A stretch of DNA of 64,000 nucleotides from Marchantia polymorpha subsp. ruderalis (lineage: Eukaryota > Streptophyta > Marchantiopsida > Marchantiales > Marchantiaceae). The stretch covers positions 26,018,001-26,082,000 of the forward strand of contig AP031354.1 in NCBI GenBank assembly GCA_037833965.1, read 5' to 3'. A program made the position numbers and the translations under genes. Shown here piece by piece: positions 34,801-54,104 of the stretch. Position 1 is the stretch's first letter. Each line of letters starts with the position of its first letter. The notes beneath the pieces were generated by a model. The model saw only the letters and a program-made list of their open reading frames with translations. It made no database searches and had not been told where the DNA came from.

Positions 34801-36310
34801 TTGCACAAACGGATTTTCTGTCTCTCTGAGGTCCCGAGAGAATGGTGCGCTGGTAGCGACGACTATTACCAGAATTGGCTGGGGGGCGATGTGATCGTCG
34901 ATCCGATGAAGTAGTCGATGAAATAGGAGACGAGGAAGTGCAGAGGGCAGGGCAGGGCATTGCAGTGCAGTGCAGTGCACGAGCGGATGGGGTTGGGGAG
35001 GGAGATAACAGTAAATAGAAGTACCTCTTCGGGGCTAACCTCCACTTCCATAGATTCCGTTCTATGGGATTCCTCGACTGGACTGGACTGGGGCTGGGGC
35101 CGGGGCCGGGGCCGGGGCTTGGGCTTGGGCTTGGCTGGAGGCCCGGGGGGAGGGGAAGGGGGAAGGGGGGGACTGGATTGGAGTGTACAAGCGAGCGAGC
35201 GCCGGGTACATCTTTCGCCGCTGACGCCCGCCTCCATCGTGATGCGCACGTGACTGCGAATCAAATTCTGATCGCCGAGGGGCCGGACTGGGGGGCTGCT
35301 CGTTGTGGATAAGTTTAGGGTTGCCCGGGGCTCGGGCCTCGGTGGTACAGTGCCCATTTCCCACATCAGCCAATGCGTTTCAGATTATGATTCTCGGGAA
35401 TTTCCTCCTCCTCCTCCTGCTCTTCCTCGCACAGAGCACTTTTCGATTGTACTCGCTCGCTTGTCCCTTCCCATGCGTGCCGAACTGGATGATGCCCGCT
35501 CTGTCTTTTGCCCCTCATTTATCCCCTCCCCCCTTCCCCTGCCTCGCTATGATGACGGCCCTCCCCTTCCCCTTCCCATTCCCCTTCCCCTCCCTGCCTG
35601 CCATGCTCTGAATCTCTGATCCGTTCTGATCCATTCTGCCAACGGTCCGGTCCGTCACTCGCCTTTACATGTGCAGGACGAGGGGGCTCTGACAGAGAGT
35701 GGGCGACGGGGCGCAGTCCAATCCGATGCTCAGGGGGCCTCGCCAGCCCATCACGCTCGCTCCGGCCCGAGTCCCCACCGGCTTGTGTACTCGGAGCGAC
35801 ACCCTCCTCTCCTCCTCTCCCCCTTCAGTGAATCACTCTTGCGGGACTGCTGCTGCTAAATCCTCGAAAGCTGACGATGCCTAGTTTGCGCGTTTCGTCG
35901 TTCCATCAATGTCCGAGTGCGTCGATCCAATCACGAGGCCAGCTGCAAAATCGAAACGTGACCACTCGTCGTCGTCGTCGTACCATCGCTAGATCACCGA
36001 GCGAACCAGTCCTATCGCCCGCAAGTGTGTGTGTGCGTGAGGTGAGGTGGGCGGATGGACCATCGCTTTCGTACTCGCCCCGCAGGCCCAGCCAGCCAGC
36101 CAGCCAGCCAGCAAACCCAATCAATCAAATAATCGCTCGCCTGCGGTGGCCAAAGTCATTTTTAAGTCTCTGCTCTCGCTTTCTCCCTCTCGCCTTCACG
36201 TAGCGTCAGATTTTACACGAGAATTCGTCGTCATGGCTCGCGAGTGCAGGAGGGTGAGGAGGGCACGTCCGGGGCAAACTCTCATGCCCCGCCCTCCCTC
36301 CTCATGATTC
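31813..36310. other. GC-rich downstream half of the island, no supported gene
   Basis: Begins with the OXS3-like 3' flank. Long frames on both strands overlap each other (for example 33836-34534 + against 33704-34549 -) and lack any domain, so I treat them as chance in GC-rich DNA. Repeats include AAGG (33778-33800), GATC (34058-34080), GGGGCC (35090-35125) and CCAG (36089-36112). Composition drops sharply to AT-rich at about 36.3 kb. Confidence 0.5.
35090..35172 (+). repeat. GGGGCC/GGGCTT G-rich tract
   Basis: Three to four tandem GGGGCC hexamers followed by GGGCTT units and GGGGGGAGGGGAAGGG runs. Many runs of three or more G on one strand predict G-quadruplex formation. Confidence 0.85.
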
Positions 36311-39300
36311 GAGGCGGTCCAATTAATTTCGGGGGTCAGTGGGACGGATAATTTATTCATGCAGACTTAACGTAACGGAACGAATGATCCTTATCGAGAT
36401 CATCATACTTTTATCCGAACTCTGCATAAAGTCCGAACGGTTACGGCATTCTCATAATGCCTATCGACTTTCAGAATCTTGTTTTCCGATCCCCTTCTCC
36501 TGTTGCCGCCTATAAATATAATCTCCTGTTGCAGAGAGTTACTCAAAAGATAACTTCGAAATGTTAAACTCATAAAAAGGTTGGAAAACAAATTCGTACC
36601 CTTTAGAATGCATTTATCATGCATCACCGTTTTTTAAAGAATTCAAACCTTTTTTCCTCCACTAGTATTATGCAAAAATTGAGTTTGATTGGACTCCATA
36701 ATTTTCACATCTAAAGACACCGTGTGAATCTATTCAGATCCTCAAATATTTTATCACTTGCACAGAAGTCATGTTTCAATACTTCGCTTATAACTACATC
36801 ACTACATACTATAACTAATTTAGAAAAATTGAATAAACCTCTGTAAGATCTACAATGTTAGAAAAATATCGTTTATGGTTTTTTCTATGATTTTTTTAAA
36901 TATATGGATTATAATTTATAATGTGGTATTTTATGAACATCATCGAGAAGAAATCTTCTCTAGATTGATAAACGAGCATCGAGCATTACGTACAAAAGGT
37001 AAATTGGTCAAGCCGTTCACGTGTTGTGAGGGTAAGATGTGACGTTTGGAGACATTGAATGTAGATCACCGTAGTCTAGCTTTAATAACGAAACACTTCT
37101 TTTATGTGTGGACATGAACAGTGCCACTAAGCTGGTGTACTGCCTTCTGCATAAATTTGGAACCTCCAGAGAGTACAATATGTCTGGATCTACTTTTCTA
37201 CATGAACTGTCCTATGATTTATGATGGAATCTTGTGAGGAAGATTTATAAGTGGAAGCATTGTTGTGTTCTGTAATAAGATAATTGATATTAAATCGACA
37301 TATACGTGCATGCCGTCTTGTACGAATTCTGTCTTTTACATTCATAATTTTCTTGTGGAATATAAAGATCTTGCAGCTAGTGATGGAAAATCCTATCTAT
37401 GATATCTGCACTGTGTTTTTTTAAACTGTTGTCTTGTTCGTGACTTTGCATGGTGTGAGATTGACAGTATGTCTTTCCTACCACCTTCAAAGCCAATCTA
37501 TTCTCCCCGACCTTTTCTGAGACCTTTCTCTCCATTCGAGTGTTCCAACGCGTTCCCCATATTTTATGCTGGCCCCCAGTCGCTTTGTACGACATCACGC
37601 TCAAATTATTTTGTTTCCGACCAAAGACACTCATCTCTGAAATATTGCGTTCTCTTGCTCTACGTGTCTACGCATTCTCCAGACAGTATTTGTCTGGATA
37701 TATTTCTATGTGGAAAACGAATAGGATTGCATGCGGCGTTGGGTCCTTGGTCTCCTATGAGAACTACTTTCTGACGCCTCTTTGTTTTAACTGTACATTG
37801 TATAAGTGTTAGACGATGAAATTAATCTTTTGTTTGCTCTATGTCTTTTGAGAGAAGATCAGAAATCTTGCAGAGATGGAAACAAACTGACAAGTGTATC
37901 GATGAAGTATATAATAATACTTTTGCAAAGTCTTTCGTACAGATGTGATTAATAGCTTTCAGTTTTTCAACTCTTGGTTTTGATAGAATGTTCACATGAA
38001 CTAAAATTTTAAAACAAAGTTTTTATCTTAAAAAAATATAATCAGAGCGTATTGTTGATCCACACGAATGAGTAGACTAGAAGTTACAATGTTATTTACA
38101 CTAAAGCGTAATTATGAAGATTGCACATAGAGTACATAGTTATTGAAGAAAGTAGTAAACATGCAACATAACGAACGAAAGCAGTAAACATGCTTAAAAT
38201 CTTCCTCGAATATTATTGGCAGCAAAATCCATTCTAAATTATGTATTTGTTATTGTCAAGCTACTCGAGCGCAGTGTTGACTTGATGTGTGAGACTATGT
38301 ATACATGCATGCAAATGGTAAATGGTAAATGCACGTTTCGCAAAGACACGAGTATAGACAAATGAAAGCAAATTATATATTAAATTCAAGCAGGAGGTGC
38401 CAGTTTCTTCTAGAGTTATATTGCAGAACACTTATTGAACCGGTCACCATCTGATTTCTCACATGCACACTGTACTGTAATCATAAAACTAACTCTCAAT
38501 GGAAATGGCATTGCAACCTCCGAGAATCGCTGGACAACATAACGGACGTTAATTCATCATACACTGAAATGTGCCTGCTGCCACGAGAGCCGGGACGAAT
38601 GATACCGATGACAGCTTTGCCCTCTCAGAGAAATCATCCACCGCCTCGCTCACATCAAGAAATTCTAAACCTCCTCACTACGCAGACATCCTCGCCGCTG
38701 AAAACCGTCGACCGCCGCATGAATTCGGTCATTTATATCCGAGCTCACGTTAAAGCAACGTAATACACGTTCATGCTGAGTTGACCGCACACGTTAACCG
38801 GAGTTTCATCACGGTTAAACGATACGTGGCGGGTTGAGTGCGATCGCTGAACATAGCAGTTAACTCCGAGGTCGGTGACCGGTTGTAGGAGGTGAGGTGA
38901 GGTGCGAGTCGCGGGGCCTCACTAGCCGTTCTGCCAAAATGTCCGCGCTGTCAAGCACTCGTCGTCGCCAGCCGGGGGCTCTCATAATTGAGAAGAAACT
39001 TCGAGACTCGTCTCGCCGATCCGGCGCATGATGCAAGCCCAATCGGCGAGAAGACGAGACGGGACGAGACAGACAGACAGACAGAGAGACGAGCCCTGCT
39101 GCTGACTCAGATCGATCCACCGAGTGACCCTCTCGTGATCGGAGAAAGAAAAGCAGCAAATCGATGCGCAAAGATCAAAGAGCAAATTTTGAGCTATCAG
39201 AATGATTTGTCCGTGGCCTGGGCGAGCTGTCGGCCGAGTTGGCCGCAAGGATCGGGTCAGGCCAAAGAGCTCACACGAGAATCGGAGTCAAAATGCCCGA

Positions 39301-42300
39301 TCTCTGTTTCACGATCTTTGACCATGCATGGACCCAGCAAGGCAGATGGAGATGGAGAGTGAGAGCGAGAGAGAGAGACAGGGAGAGAGAGAGAGAGCGA
39401 GAGCGAGCAGAGCAGAGCAAAGATCCTACCTGTTCCCTTCATGCATCTTGCCTGGTGACTCTTGCGGCCCCGTTCCCGATGCGAGAGTAATCAAACCTGC
39501 GGATGAGTTGTTGACAAGACCTTATCCTGGAGCAGGTGAGCTGACCCAGAGGCAAGAAAGAAATTACTCAAAAGGAGCGACGACGGATTTGGTCGGCCAC
39601 AGCTACGATCGAGCTGCTCATCCCATCCCACCCCACCCCGCATACTTCGACCACCATCATACGTCTCGTCTGAGTCTGAGTCACTACGTACTCGACGGTT
39701 TGGAATCTTGTGCTCGATTCTCTCTCTGCGTCGGAAATATTTGCGACACGATTCTACCTCGATTGTGCCTGTACTGTCCCGTACTGGAGCCCCAGTCCTT
39801 CCAGGTCCATGTGTCAGCGTGTCCGAGTCTGAGTCCTTCGCAGTGGATGAGTAATTGACAGAGTTCAGGAACTTTGGAACTTCCTTTCGTGGGCCAAATG
39901 AGGTGCATGTATGTACAGACAGACCATCGAATGGTATAAGCCAGAGTACAATACGCTTCACTTGGACTCCTCACCCTCCCTCTCTCCCTGTCATCTCTCT
40001 TCAGCGGTGCATGGATTTATCGGTTGGATTTGATTCCGATCGGTTCGATTGCATCCTCCCTCCGGTGAGCTGAATGTAGAACGACACTGGTGCCGAGATT
40101 TTGCTCGCGAGGTACTGTAATTCCACGGAAGGAACAGCTTTAACCGAACGCACAGTTGCTCTCTACGACGGGAGAAGTCAAATTACGTACAGCGTGTGTC
40201 TGATTACGACGTATTGATGCCCTGGTTGCGACTTATTTGACAGCACGAGATGAACTGTCTGTTGGGTTGGGTGGACTCGGTCTAGAGGGGGCAGTACAGT
40301 AGGCCAGCACTGTTCTGGATAACTGGGATGGGATGGGATGGGGTGGTCATGTTGACAATAATCCGACCCTCGTTCAGGCAGTTAGTGATTGATTCCTCTT
40401 GGAGGTATTCTGTGTCTGTCCGGTTTCAGCTGGTTCCCTCGCGCTGTGAGAATAATGTCCCCGCGATGTGAAGTATCATCACCAAGAATTCGCAGTGTAG
40501 GTGCCCACAGTGAAATTACGCGCACATGTCTCGAGCGAACCAAAACTGTTGGGTTGTGTTCTCGGGAGTACCGTCTGTGTTAATAAATTGCAGCCAGCAA
40601 TTTGTTGGTACGGAGATCAAGATGATTGAAGAAATCAACCCTGAGCTTTTGAGAGCTGACTTACTGAATCTGTGTATCAGCAGCAGCAGCCGCCTAAGCA
40701 AGCAGCCTATGGAAGATGACGCCAACGCAGCTCTAGTCCATCCCACCATCACTTCGCATCACTCATGGCAGCAGGGTGTATGTAACAACAGAACACATTG
40801 GAGCTCCAAACGAGCTTTGACAAAAACAATATCAGTCCTCTGTACTTTCCAGCAGCAGCTCATATCACATCCAGTACATAAATCCATCCGAGCCATGCAA
40901 CTGTAAAGAGCTGTGCGTGAACCCGTCTCCCAACCTAATACGGATATGGATATGGCGAGAGACAGTCTTGCGAGATTTAATACTTCGGTCACCGTCTTCA
41001 TTATTGCCTTCGAACTGTTTCTTCTGCGACAACCAGCATCCGACACAGAGCTATTTGCAGCTGATGCTGAAGCACTTGGGCAAGAGATCAAGGACAGGGT
41101 GACTGGCTTCTACTGGTTTGGGGAGTTCAAATCGTAACTGCGCAGTGCAAGTTCAGTTGTCAAGTCTTTACTCCCGACAGATTGGAAAACACTTTTTTAT
41201 CTCCGCTGTTGTGGGGGTTACCTCTCTCATTGTTAACTGGTCCAATTCATCAGATGAACTTTAGGGAGTTGATACCAAATATTTTACAATGCTACACCTG
41301 GCAACATGAACGACAAATTTTGTTTTACTTCCTCTATCTTTCCCGACTTCAAACCTCAATGTTGATTTCTCTTTGATTCAAGAGTTCTGTTTGCACGTCT
41401 ATTGCCGCCTCCCCCATTCAAACCTTTTTCTAGGCTCGTGCCATCTTTTATGCTCTTACTCTCCTGTCCATTTACATTAAGGTGAAGTAAAATACATTAG
41501 TCCGGAAAAAATTTTCTTCTTGAGTTTAATCGGAGTCAGTTTCCCTTTGGCTATTTCAGCTTATGATACTTTCTGCGGATCCACGGTATGGAAATCGTCT
41601 ATAGTACAAGTCTGCAGTGTATTAAGTCAACGAAGTAAGACATCAAAGCTCGAAGTCTTAAATGCCTTCCCTTCTCGATATGTGAACATCTTCTCTCCCT
41701 CCTAATGATACCGGTGACAAATGGTCCGGCACAGCGCGTCTATGGATTCGTTACTGCAAATTCTCGAGTCAAAAACTGTGAAAGTTGAAATTTTTGTCTC
41801 CACACGTGCTGTACTTGGAAGAAATTCGAAATTTTCTTAAATGATCTCATAAAAACCGTAAACTCCCCAGTAAAAGGGAAACACGTTTTGAACAAGCCAT
41901 CGAAGTCATGCTCAATCAAGGTTTTAGATTATCGGCTCGACTCAGCAGCCTCGTCAGCCCAGGGTCCAACTTTACACATCCTTCTCATCATGTACGCGGA
42001 TGGGTTAGGGAGACCGCGAGACTCATAGATTGGTCCTCGCTCGGACAAGTCAAGAGTACTCGGAGATCATCGGCGGTCGAGAAAGATTCACTACAGGAGT
42101 CTGTTGTTAAGAATTGAGTTAGGTTTACATACTCCACCATTTTGATGAACAGGTCGCCTTGCCACCGTATGGTCTTCGAGTTGTGACAGGTCGCATATTC
42201 TGAGGAAGTTTTAGTAAACAGTTCAGTAAATCGAATAGCTCATCGACACGGATTTAAATGCATGTAGTCGATCTGTATGAAATTTCTGTTTGCGCTGGTA

Positions 42301-43208
42301 TCCACCTTTTACTTCATTTCAAGTTCAACTCAAAGTCTTTGTCAATCGACATTTCTTTTGTCATGTCTCCCAAATCTAGTAAGATCATCAAGTGACAAGA
42401 TTCGCATCGCCATGATTGCTAGAAGTTGCGGAAGCACCGACAGTAGAGTTTGCCATAGTTAGTATATGAGCTTGACAACCTGTTTGTGATTTATTGGAGG
42501 CTTCCATGTGTGTACACTAAGTTGCGAACTTTTCTCAGATTTGTGATCGCCGTTGCTACTACAATGCTAAAGTACAGCTAAAGGCGATGTATGTAGTTGA
42601 AACCTTACCTTGCTGTGTACATGTCATGTGAATTATACTTGTTCCTTCAATTTGTTACCATCGACAATTTGCTCAAAATGATCAAAAAAACTTACCTTGA
42701 CATAGGAATCTTGAAAGTGAAAAGAAGAGTGTATCAGAATTTTCGTCAGAATTTTCTTGAACTCATATTGGTAGCATGTGAAACTGAAGTTCTCGTGGTT
42801 TACGTGCATACATTGAGATATGTTTCCTGACGAAAGATTCCCTCATACCATACACTTGACCCAGCAGAGCTTGCTGTGTGATCGATTGACCTCCAATACA
42901 AAAAGGTCACGTGTCATGTTAATTGAGCAGATTCGGAATCATACAATCACGCTGAGAACAGTTGGTGGCTGCAATTCGGCACAATATTCGGTACATGTGC
43001 GATACACCGTATATTGCATTAGATGAGGCGTTTTAATACCCACGTTGCTAAGGACATTCGAAAGACCAAGATATACAACAATGCATTTACTTATTGAAAT
43101 CTGACAGATATATATGAAGGAGGACACGACCTCCTGATCTATGGTTACAATCCCAGTGTTTCATCCGGTCCAGTTTTTACATTGTCTAGCTGTCTCGACG
43201 TGCCAGAC
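36311..43208. other. Long intergenic region before the malic enzyme 3' end
   Basis: About 6.9 kb with no confident gene. 36.3-38.4 kb is AT-rich. 38.5-40.5 kb is balanced, with ACAG (39068-39083) and GA tracts (39365-39405) and a short open frame at 38571-38753 (+) that shows no known motif. 40.5-41.1 kb has two consecutive plus frames (40526-40906 and 40946-41137). The second encodes about 63 residues with one hydrophobic segment (V-T-V-F-I-I-A-F-E-L-F-L-L), but I cannot place it in a family. 41.2-43.2 kb shows nothing. Confidence 0.45.
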
Positions 43209-49114
<5,906 letters not shown>

Positions 49115-49652
49115 GACTTCTGCTCTGAAGAATCAACGTGATGATACAATTCAGCAGCTAAGACGCTGGATCCGCACTTAAAGCTAAAAATAACGTAATT
49201 CTTGGCATCAGTCTTCCTCTCATGCTAGACTATGAGAGACATGCTGACCTTTGAGACAAGTCACTGAACTGACAACTAGGAAAGCGAGTTTGTGAGCTAT
49301 GGCTTTAGAGGCCCCCCCAGTCCATTTCCATAAGTCTGAAAATCATCAACATAAAACTTGCGATGACCACATTCAGACTGATTTAGGCGTCAGCCTCACG
49401 GTCCTTAAATCTCATCCACACTCAGAATACTCAGACTCTGTTCACACTTGACATGTTACTATGCTTCATGGACTGTGTGCAGGCATTGTCATTCGGCTTC
49501 TAACATTTCCTCTACAACGACTGCCTTTTACACTTTGATTTGCTTCAGAATACAGTCCTCAATCTTACATATGCATATCCAGCAAAGGGCAAGATATAAT
49601 GGAAGGAGAAAAATGAGGAGGAGGAGAACAAGAGACGAAATGGAGATGAAAT

Positions 49653-50098
49653 GCATTGGCTGTCTCAGTCAGGTCTAATTTCCTCGCAGATGTTTACAAA
49701 AGCATCTTCGAATCTAATTTCCTCTGGCAACAACGAAAAACACGCACCTGCACCTGCAGGATTTCTTTTCCTGGTGGTTCCAGCTTCTGTCACTGAGCTT
49801 CTTACTGGAGAGTTGATAGAAGAGCAGACACAGAGATTGACTCGAGCTCACACCTGCAACAACTTGTAGCTGCTGTCCTTGATCTTCTAAATCGGAGTAT
49901 TGACGCTGTGAGCTCTGCTACGGACGAGCCAAGAGCTGGCCTCAAGTAGGTGTGGATCGGTCGAAAAGATGGCATGACCTTCTGGCAGTGGCATCATCGA
50001 TCGACCATGGACAGAAACTGCAGCAGAGGCAGAGGAAAAGAGAGACCGGGCCGAACAATTGCCAAACCCGAAACATTAGAAGAATCGAGCCTGCGCAT
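49653..50098. repeat. Dispersed repeat, copy A (upstream of NADP-ME)
   Basis: A 446-bp segment starting about 540 bp upstream of the NADP-ME start codon. It is collinear with 57305-57733, with scattered substitutions and small gaps. Shared blocks include GGATTTCTTTT, CACTGAGCTTCT, GAAGAGCAGACACAGAGATT, GTAGCTGCTGTCCTTGATCT, CCAAGAGCTGGCCTCAAGTA and CATCGATCGACCATGGACAG. Both copies end at GAATCGAGCCTGCGCAT. The short open frame inside is shared but has no known domain. No LTR or TIR was found at its edges. Confidence 0.9.
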
Positions 50099-51495
50099 GC
50101 TGTCCTGTCCAAGTGTCTCATCACACGTGTTCTCGTTCCGGCCTGTCCACGTCATATTGTGTCTTTAATCGCCAGTAAGTACCTCGCGTGACCTGGACCT
50201 CTCCGCCAATCATCTTCGTCCACCGAGACACGGCAGTACCTTCCATGCATGACGTTCTCCCCACTGACTTGGATTGTGAACTGGATTAAAGAGTCTCAGA
50301 CTCTTTGCTTATTCATCAAAGTAAGTTCATATTACAAGTTGCCATAGAAGTTTGCAGTTTTCGAAGGCCGAGAATATGCAGTTTGAGGTGAATCCTGCGC
50401 ACTTTTTCAGGGTCTTAACTTTTTCTTCTCCTCGTAGTGTCAACTTATGGAACTTTTGATGTAGTACTCTGAAGTTAATGGAACTCTTTCGGAGGTGTTG
50501 TCAATAGACAATCTTCTCAGCCATTATTTTTACACATGTCAACTTTTACCCAAGTTCCTGTCACCTCATTCATAGACTCTTTCATCCAGCTTGCAATCAA
50601 AACGTTTGGCCTCTTGCATAAACAACCTAGTTCAAACGTAGCGAAGCCACACTTTATCTCCTGGTGGAAATATCATGTGGTTCACTTCAACCTCTGTTGC
50701 CATATAATACAATTGCTGATCACGCGACCGTAATGCATTTGTCACTTCTTGTCGTATTTAACTGAAGTTGGTTCAAAATTCCAACTCCTATGAAACATTT
50801 GTTCGCAATGAACACTTTAAGTGCATGTAAAGTACTTCGAATCTGCAGCTATCAACTTCTCCTAGTTCAGATGACGGAATATACACCTATTATCTTTACT
50901 TTCGCTGAGCTTTCTCTCGATTTTCAAGGGATTTTAATGAGAGAGAGAGAGAGAGAGAGTCTAAATATACTCTGTACATTACAATACATTGATAATTCTA
51001 TAGCCAATCTAGTCATTCGGATGCCTGAACGAATTAGGCAACTGTCTGAAGTGTCCAATTTTGATCTTCGTATCATCAAGTGAAGGAGCCATAAACTATA
51101 TACCTGTTCAGCTATCATATGTTTCTCAATGAGCTGTAATTAAAATGATCACAAGTTTCCTTTGAATAGAAATAGGAAATGTAAACAATGAGTGGACATA
51201 TTATTGGAATCCAATGAGCGATAGAGGCTTGGTATGGAAGAGCTGGAGTACTATTGTAGAATTCCTCTATTCTATGACAATCTCAGTTATATTGTTTCAA
51301 CTTAGAAACTGCTCATCATCATCATTCAAATCTTTAAAGTACCGAGTGAGACATACATATAAAGAATATCAATCACTGATTTCTACGTTTTTAAATCAAC
51401 ACTTGTAATATAAAGTGAAAAAATCCCTTTTTTGTTAGAAAAAGATCTGGATATCTTTAAAAATCATCATCATAAACATATCAGATTGATCTCAG

Positions 51496-51747
51496 ATTTG
51501 AGACATTTTTTCTAGATCTAGATTTTTTGGTTATATGGTGAAAGTTTTCAAAAAAGTATGCCTTACATGAAAGACGTTTCTAGGATGGATTAGAGTTTTG
51601 AGAGGCAGAGGTTTGAGAAAGTGATTGTGGCTAAAACCCTCTTCAAAGATCAAGTTTTGCAGTGATGAAGAGCCGAATGCAATAAGTAGCTAAATGGCAT
51701 TCCTTTTATTGAAGTTCAAACAAATTTTGATAAGCTGATTCAATAGC
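51496..51747. repeat. Diverged direct repeat, left copy
   Basis: Collinear with 52876-53125. Shared blocks are ATTTGAGAC, GAAAGTTTTCAAAA, GAGAGGCAGAGGTT, GCAGTGATGAAGAGCC, TTCCTTT-ATTGAAGTTCAAA and TGATAAGCTGATT-AATAGC. It is old, with many substitutions and indels. Confidence 0.78.
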
Positions 51748-52875
51748 GTGGAAATGAGAAATAGATTTTCAGCTTCAAACTTGTGGGGAGTTTCAGTCAT
51801 AATTAGTCATGTATTAGAAAACGGACAATCTATTTTAACCTCTCATATTTTTTTAACAACGTTATCATCAATTTAATTTTTGTTCATTTTTGTATCTTTG
51901 GTAATAACATGCAAGATGTCTTGTTGAGGATGTAAGTTATGTTCATCGGTACATGTAACGATTGTTAAAATGAATTTTTTTGTGAAATATTAGTATATAT
52001 ATAAGTTAATTTGATTGATTAAAATTGGAGAAAGCTAAATTTTAGTATATAATAAGACTGTAAATTATATCCCTTGGTTAAGTTTGAAATCACAATAATA
52101 TGTTTTGTGAGAGATTTGCATGTGCGTGCGCATGCTTTTGTGTCAATATATGTGACAGCAAATTTATTTTGATAAATGATTGTTGCAATAAGAATATACA
52201 TTAGCACTCAGATTTTTATTAAGATTGATAAGCAAATTAATATACATAGTTAGTAATTTGGAATTATTCTCAAGAATGGAATTTTCCTTAAATGAATAAT
52301 GAGGTTAAGTTTTAAAAATAGCTATTGGAGAAATCAAAATGCTTTGAAGCGCAAAGTAGGAGTTGTTCGATTTGGTTTTTCCCTCTTTTGATGGATACAA
52401 TTGCAATATCCTTGTTAACTTTTTGAATGAAAATGCTATGCAATTTAGGGGTAGAGTTGATATTAAACCTTATGACATATTACTTTATGAAGTTGAGGTT
52501 TTGAAACTGCAACTTTGATTCAAAGTAAACATTCCAAATAACTAGTTAAGAATATCAACATATCCCTCGATAAATCAAATGAAGAGTTAAATAGTTTCAT
52601 GTAGTGGATTGAAAAGGCGAAAACGCACAATTCTCAAATATAGTAACAAGTATAATTTGAGCTTGAATTACGAACTTCTTTTCACGTTCAGCAATGATGC
52701 GATTATTTCCAAATTTTTAAGATGTTTATTCTTCTTTGTAACTGGTTTAAAATCAATTCATGTAACACATTTTATGTTTTTCGCATCAGTATCTTGACAT
52801 CAAACACATGAACTAAAATGTAGTGTCACTATAATCATTATCTTCAAATCTTTTACCACATCAGAGTGAACTGAA

Positions 52876-53125
52876 ATTTGAGACTTTTATTCCAAAGGAA
52901 AGCAACTTAAAATTTTATTCTTGTATGGAGAAAGTTTTCAAAAGATTATAGCTTGTACACAAATATTTCTGGGATGGCGTAGAGTATTGAGAGGCAGAGG
53001 TTGAGAAAATGATGGTGGCTGAAACCTACCTCTTTGCAGTGATGAAGAGCCTAATTTAATTAGTAGCGAAAATGGATTTCCTTTCATTGAAGTTCAAAAG
53101 AATAATGATAAGCTGATTAAATAGC
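52876..53125. repeat. Diverged direct repeat, right copy
   Basis: Second copy of 51496-51747 in the same orientation, 1.38 kb further on. The pair could be old LTRs or a dispersed repeat inserted twice; no PBS or polypurine tract was found beside them. Confidence 0.78.
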
Positions 53126-53810
53126 AATTCAAAATTTAAGGACAACTTTTTTTTGTTTTCCCTTCCAAGTACATCTGAAAATTATTCACTCCAATAAAAC
53201 GTGGAAAACTCTGCAAACTTTAGAGTAATATTCTTGATCTTACATACTACAGAGGTGTAGTTGAAAGTCCGCTTGATCCAAAGGACCACCTTTTAGGAGC
53301 ACATAATATAAACCATAGGGCCAGCGACTGTCAAAGGTTATTTAAAACTGGCAGAATATTCGAGTTTGCCATAATTGAAAGACATTTCATAAATAGGCCA
53401 GGGATAAAAAAAGAGAACTTAAGTACAAGGCCAGGGATTTTAGAATAACTATAAAATCTAATGGATGATGATACTATTATGCCACTCAATAGAACATGGT
53501 TTGATCCATTTTCACATGAGAAAATGAACCCTCATTGCTCGTTGGACATATTCACACGAACCATCACTTTTGCTCATCAAGTACTAGCTCCTTCTCAAGT
53601 GTTAATCACAAGATGCAGAAGAGCAATGTCGCGAGTTTAGGAATTAATTAAGCCACTTTTACAGGGCTCTATATCTGGCTAAGCCCGGGGTTTGTGCGAA
53701 GGACTTCTTTGGTATAAGGAGAGTGCTCGGCGGCTGTTGCAAGAATCGATCAGAACATGCTCCAACTCTGTCATCTGATTCCTTAATGTTGTCACCAAAT
53801 TTCAGGTGCC

Positions 53811-54104
53811 CTATGTACTTGTGCAATCAATGACCAATTTGTGAGCCTTGAATTTTATCTCAATAGTGCCCTCCAGCACGCCACAATACTTTGTCGTCGT
53901 GATATTTGAAAAATTGAAAAATTTCCGCAGACTCTTCCTTGCAGACTGTCGACATGTCGATGGCAATGTATAGGATGTTCTCACTAATTCGGCGGACGGT
54001 GTGCATTTAAGAGCAAGTCTGTTGCAGCAGCAATTACTCCTCGCCATCATCTCTGCTCCAGGATGGTGTCTGAAGAGTTCTTCTCTTGGGGACGCAATAA
54101 GCAC
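53811..54104 (-). pseudogene. Unassigned coding-like remnant
   Basis: Open frame of 97 codons in a patch with less AT than its surroundings. An overlapping minus frame also reads plausibly (E-N-I-L-Y-I-A-I-D-M-S-T-V-C) but ends at stops. I recognise no domain. It is either a decayed gene fragment or chance; confidence is low. Confidence 0.2.

Noticed and set aside
36311..38400. Possible decayed gypsy coding on the minus strand near 37.4-37.8 kb
   Set aside because: No protease, reverse transcriptase or integrase motif could be read; the resemblance was too vague.
40526..41137. Two consecutive plus frames as a possible gene
   Set aside because: No start context, no recognised domain and open antisense frames. 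The hydrophobic segment alone is not enough support.
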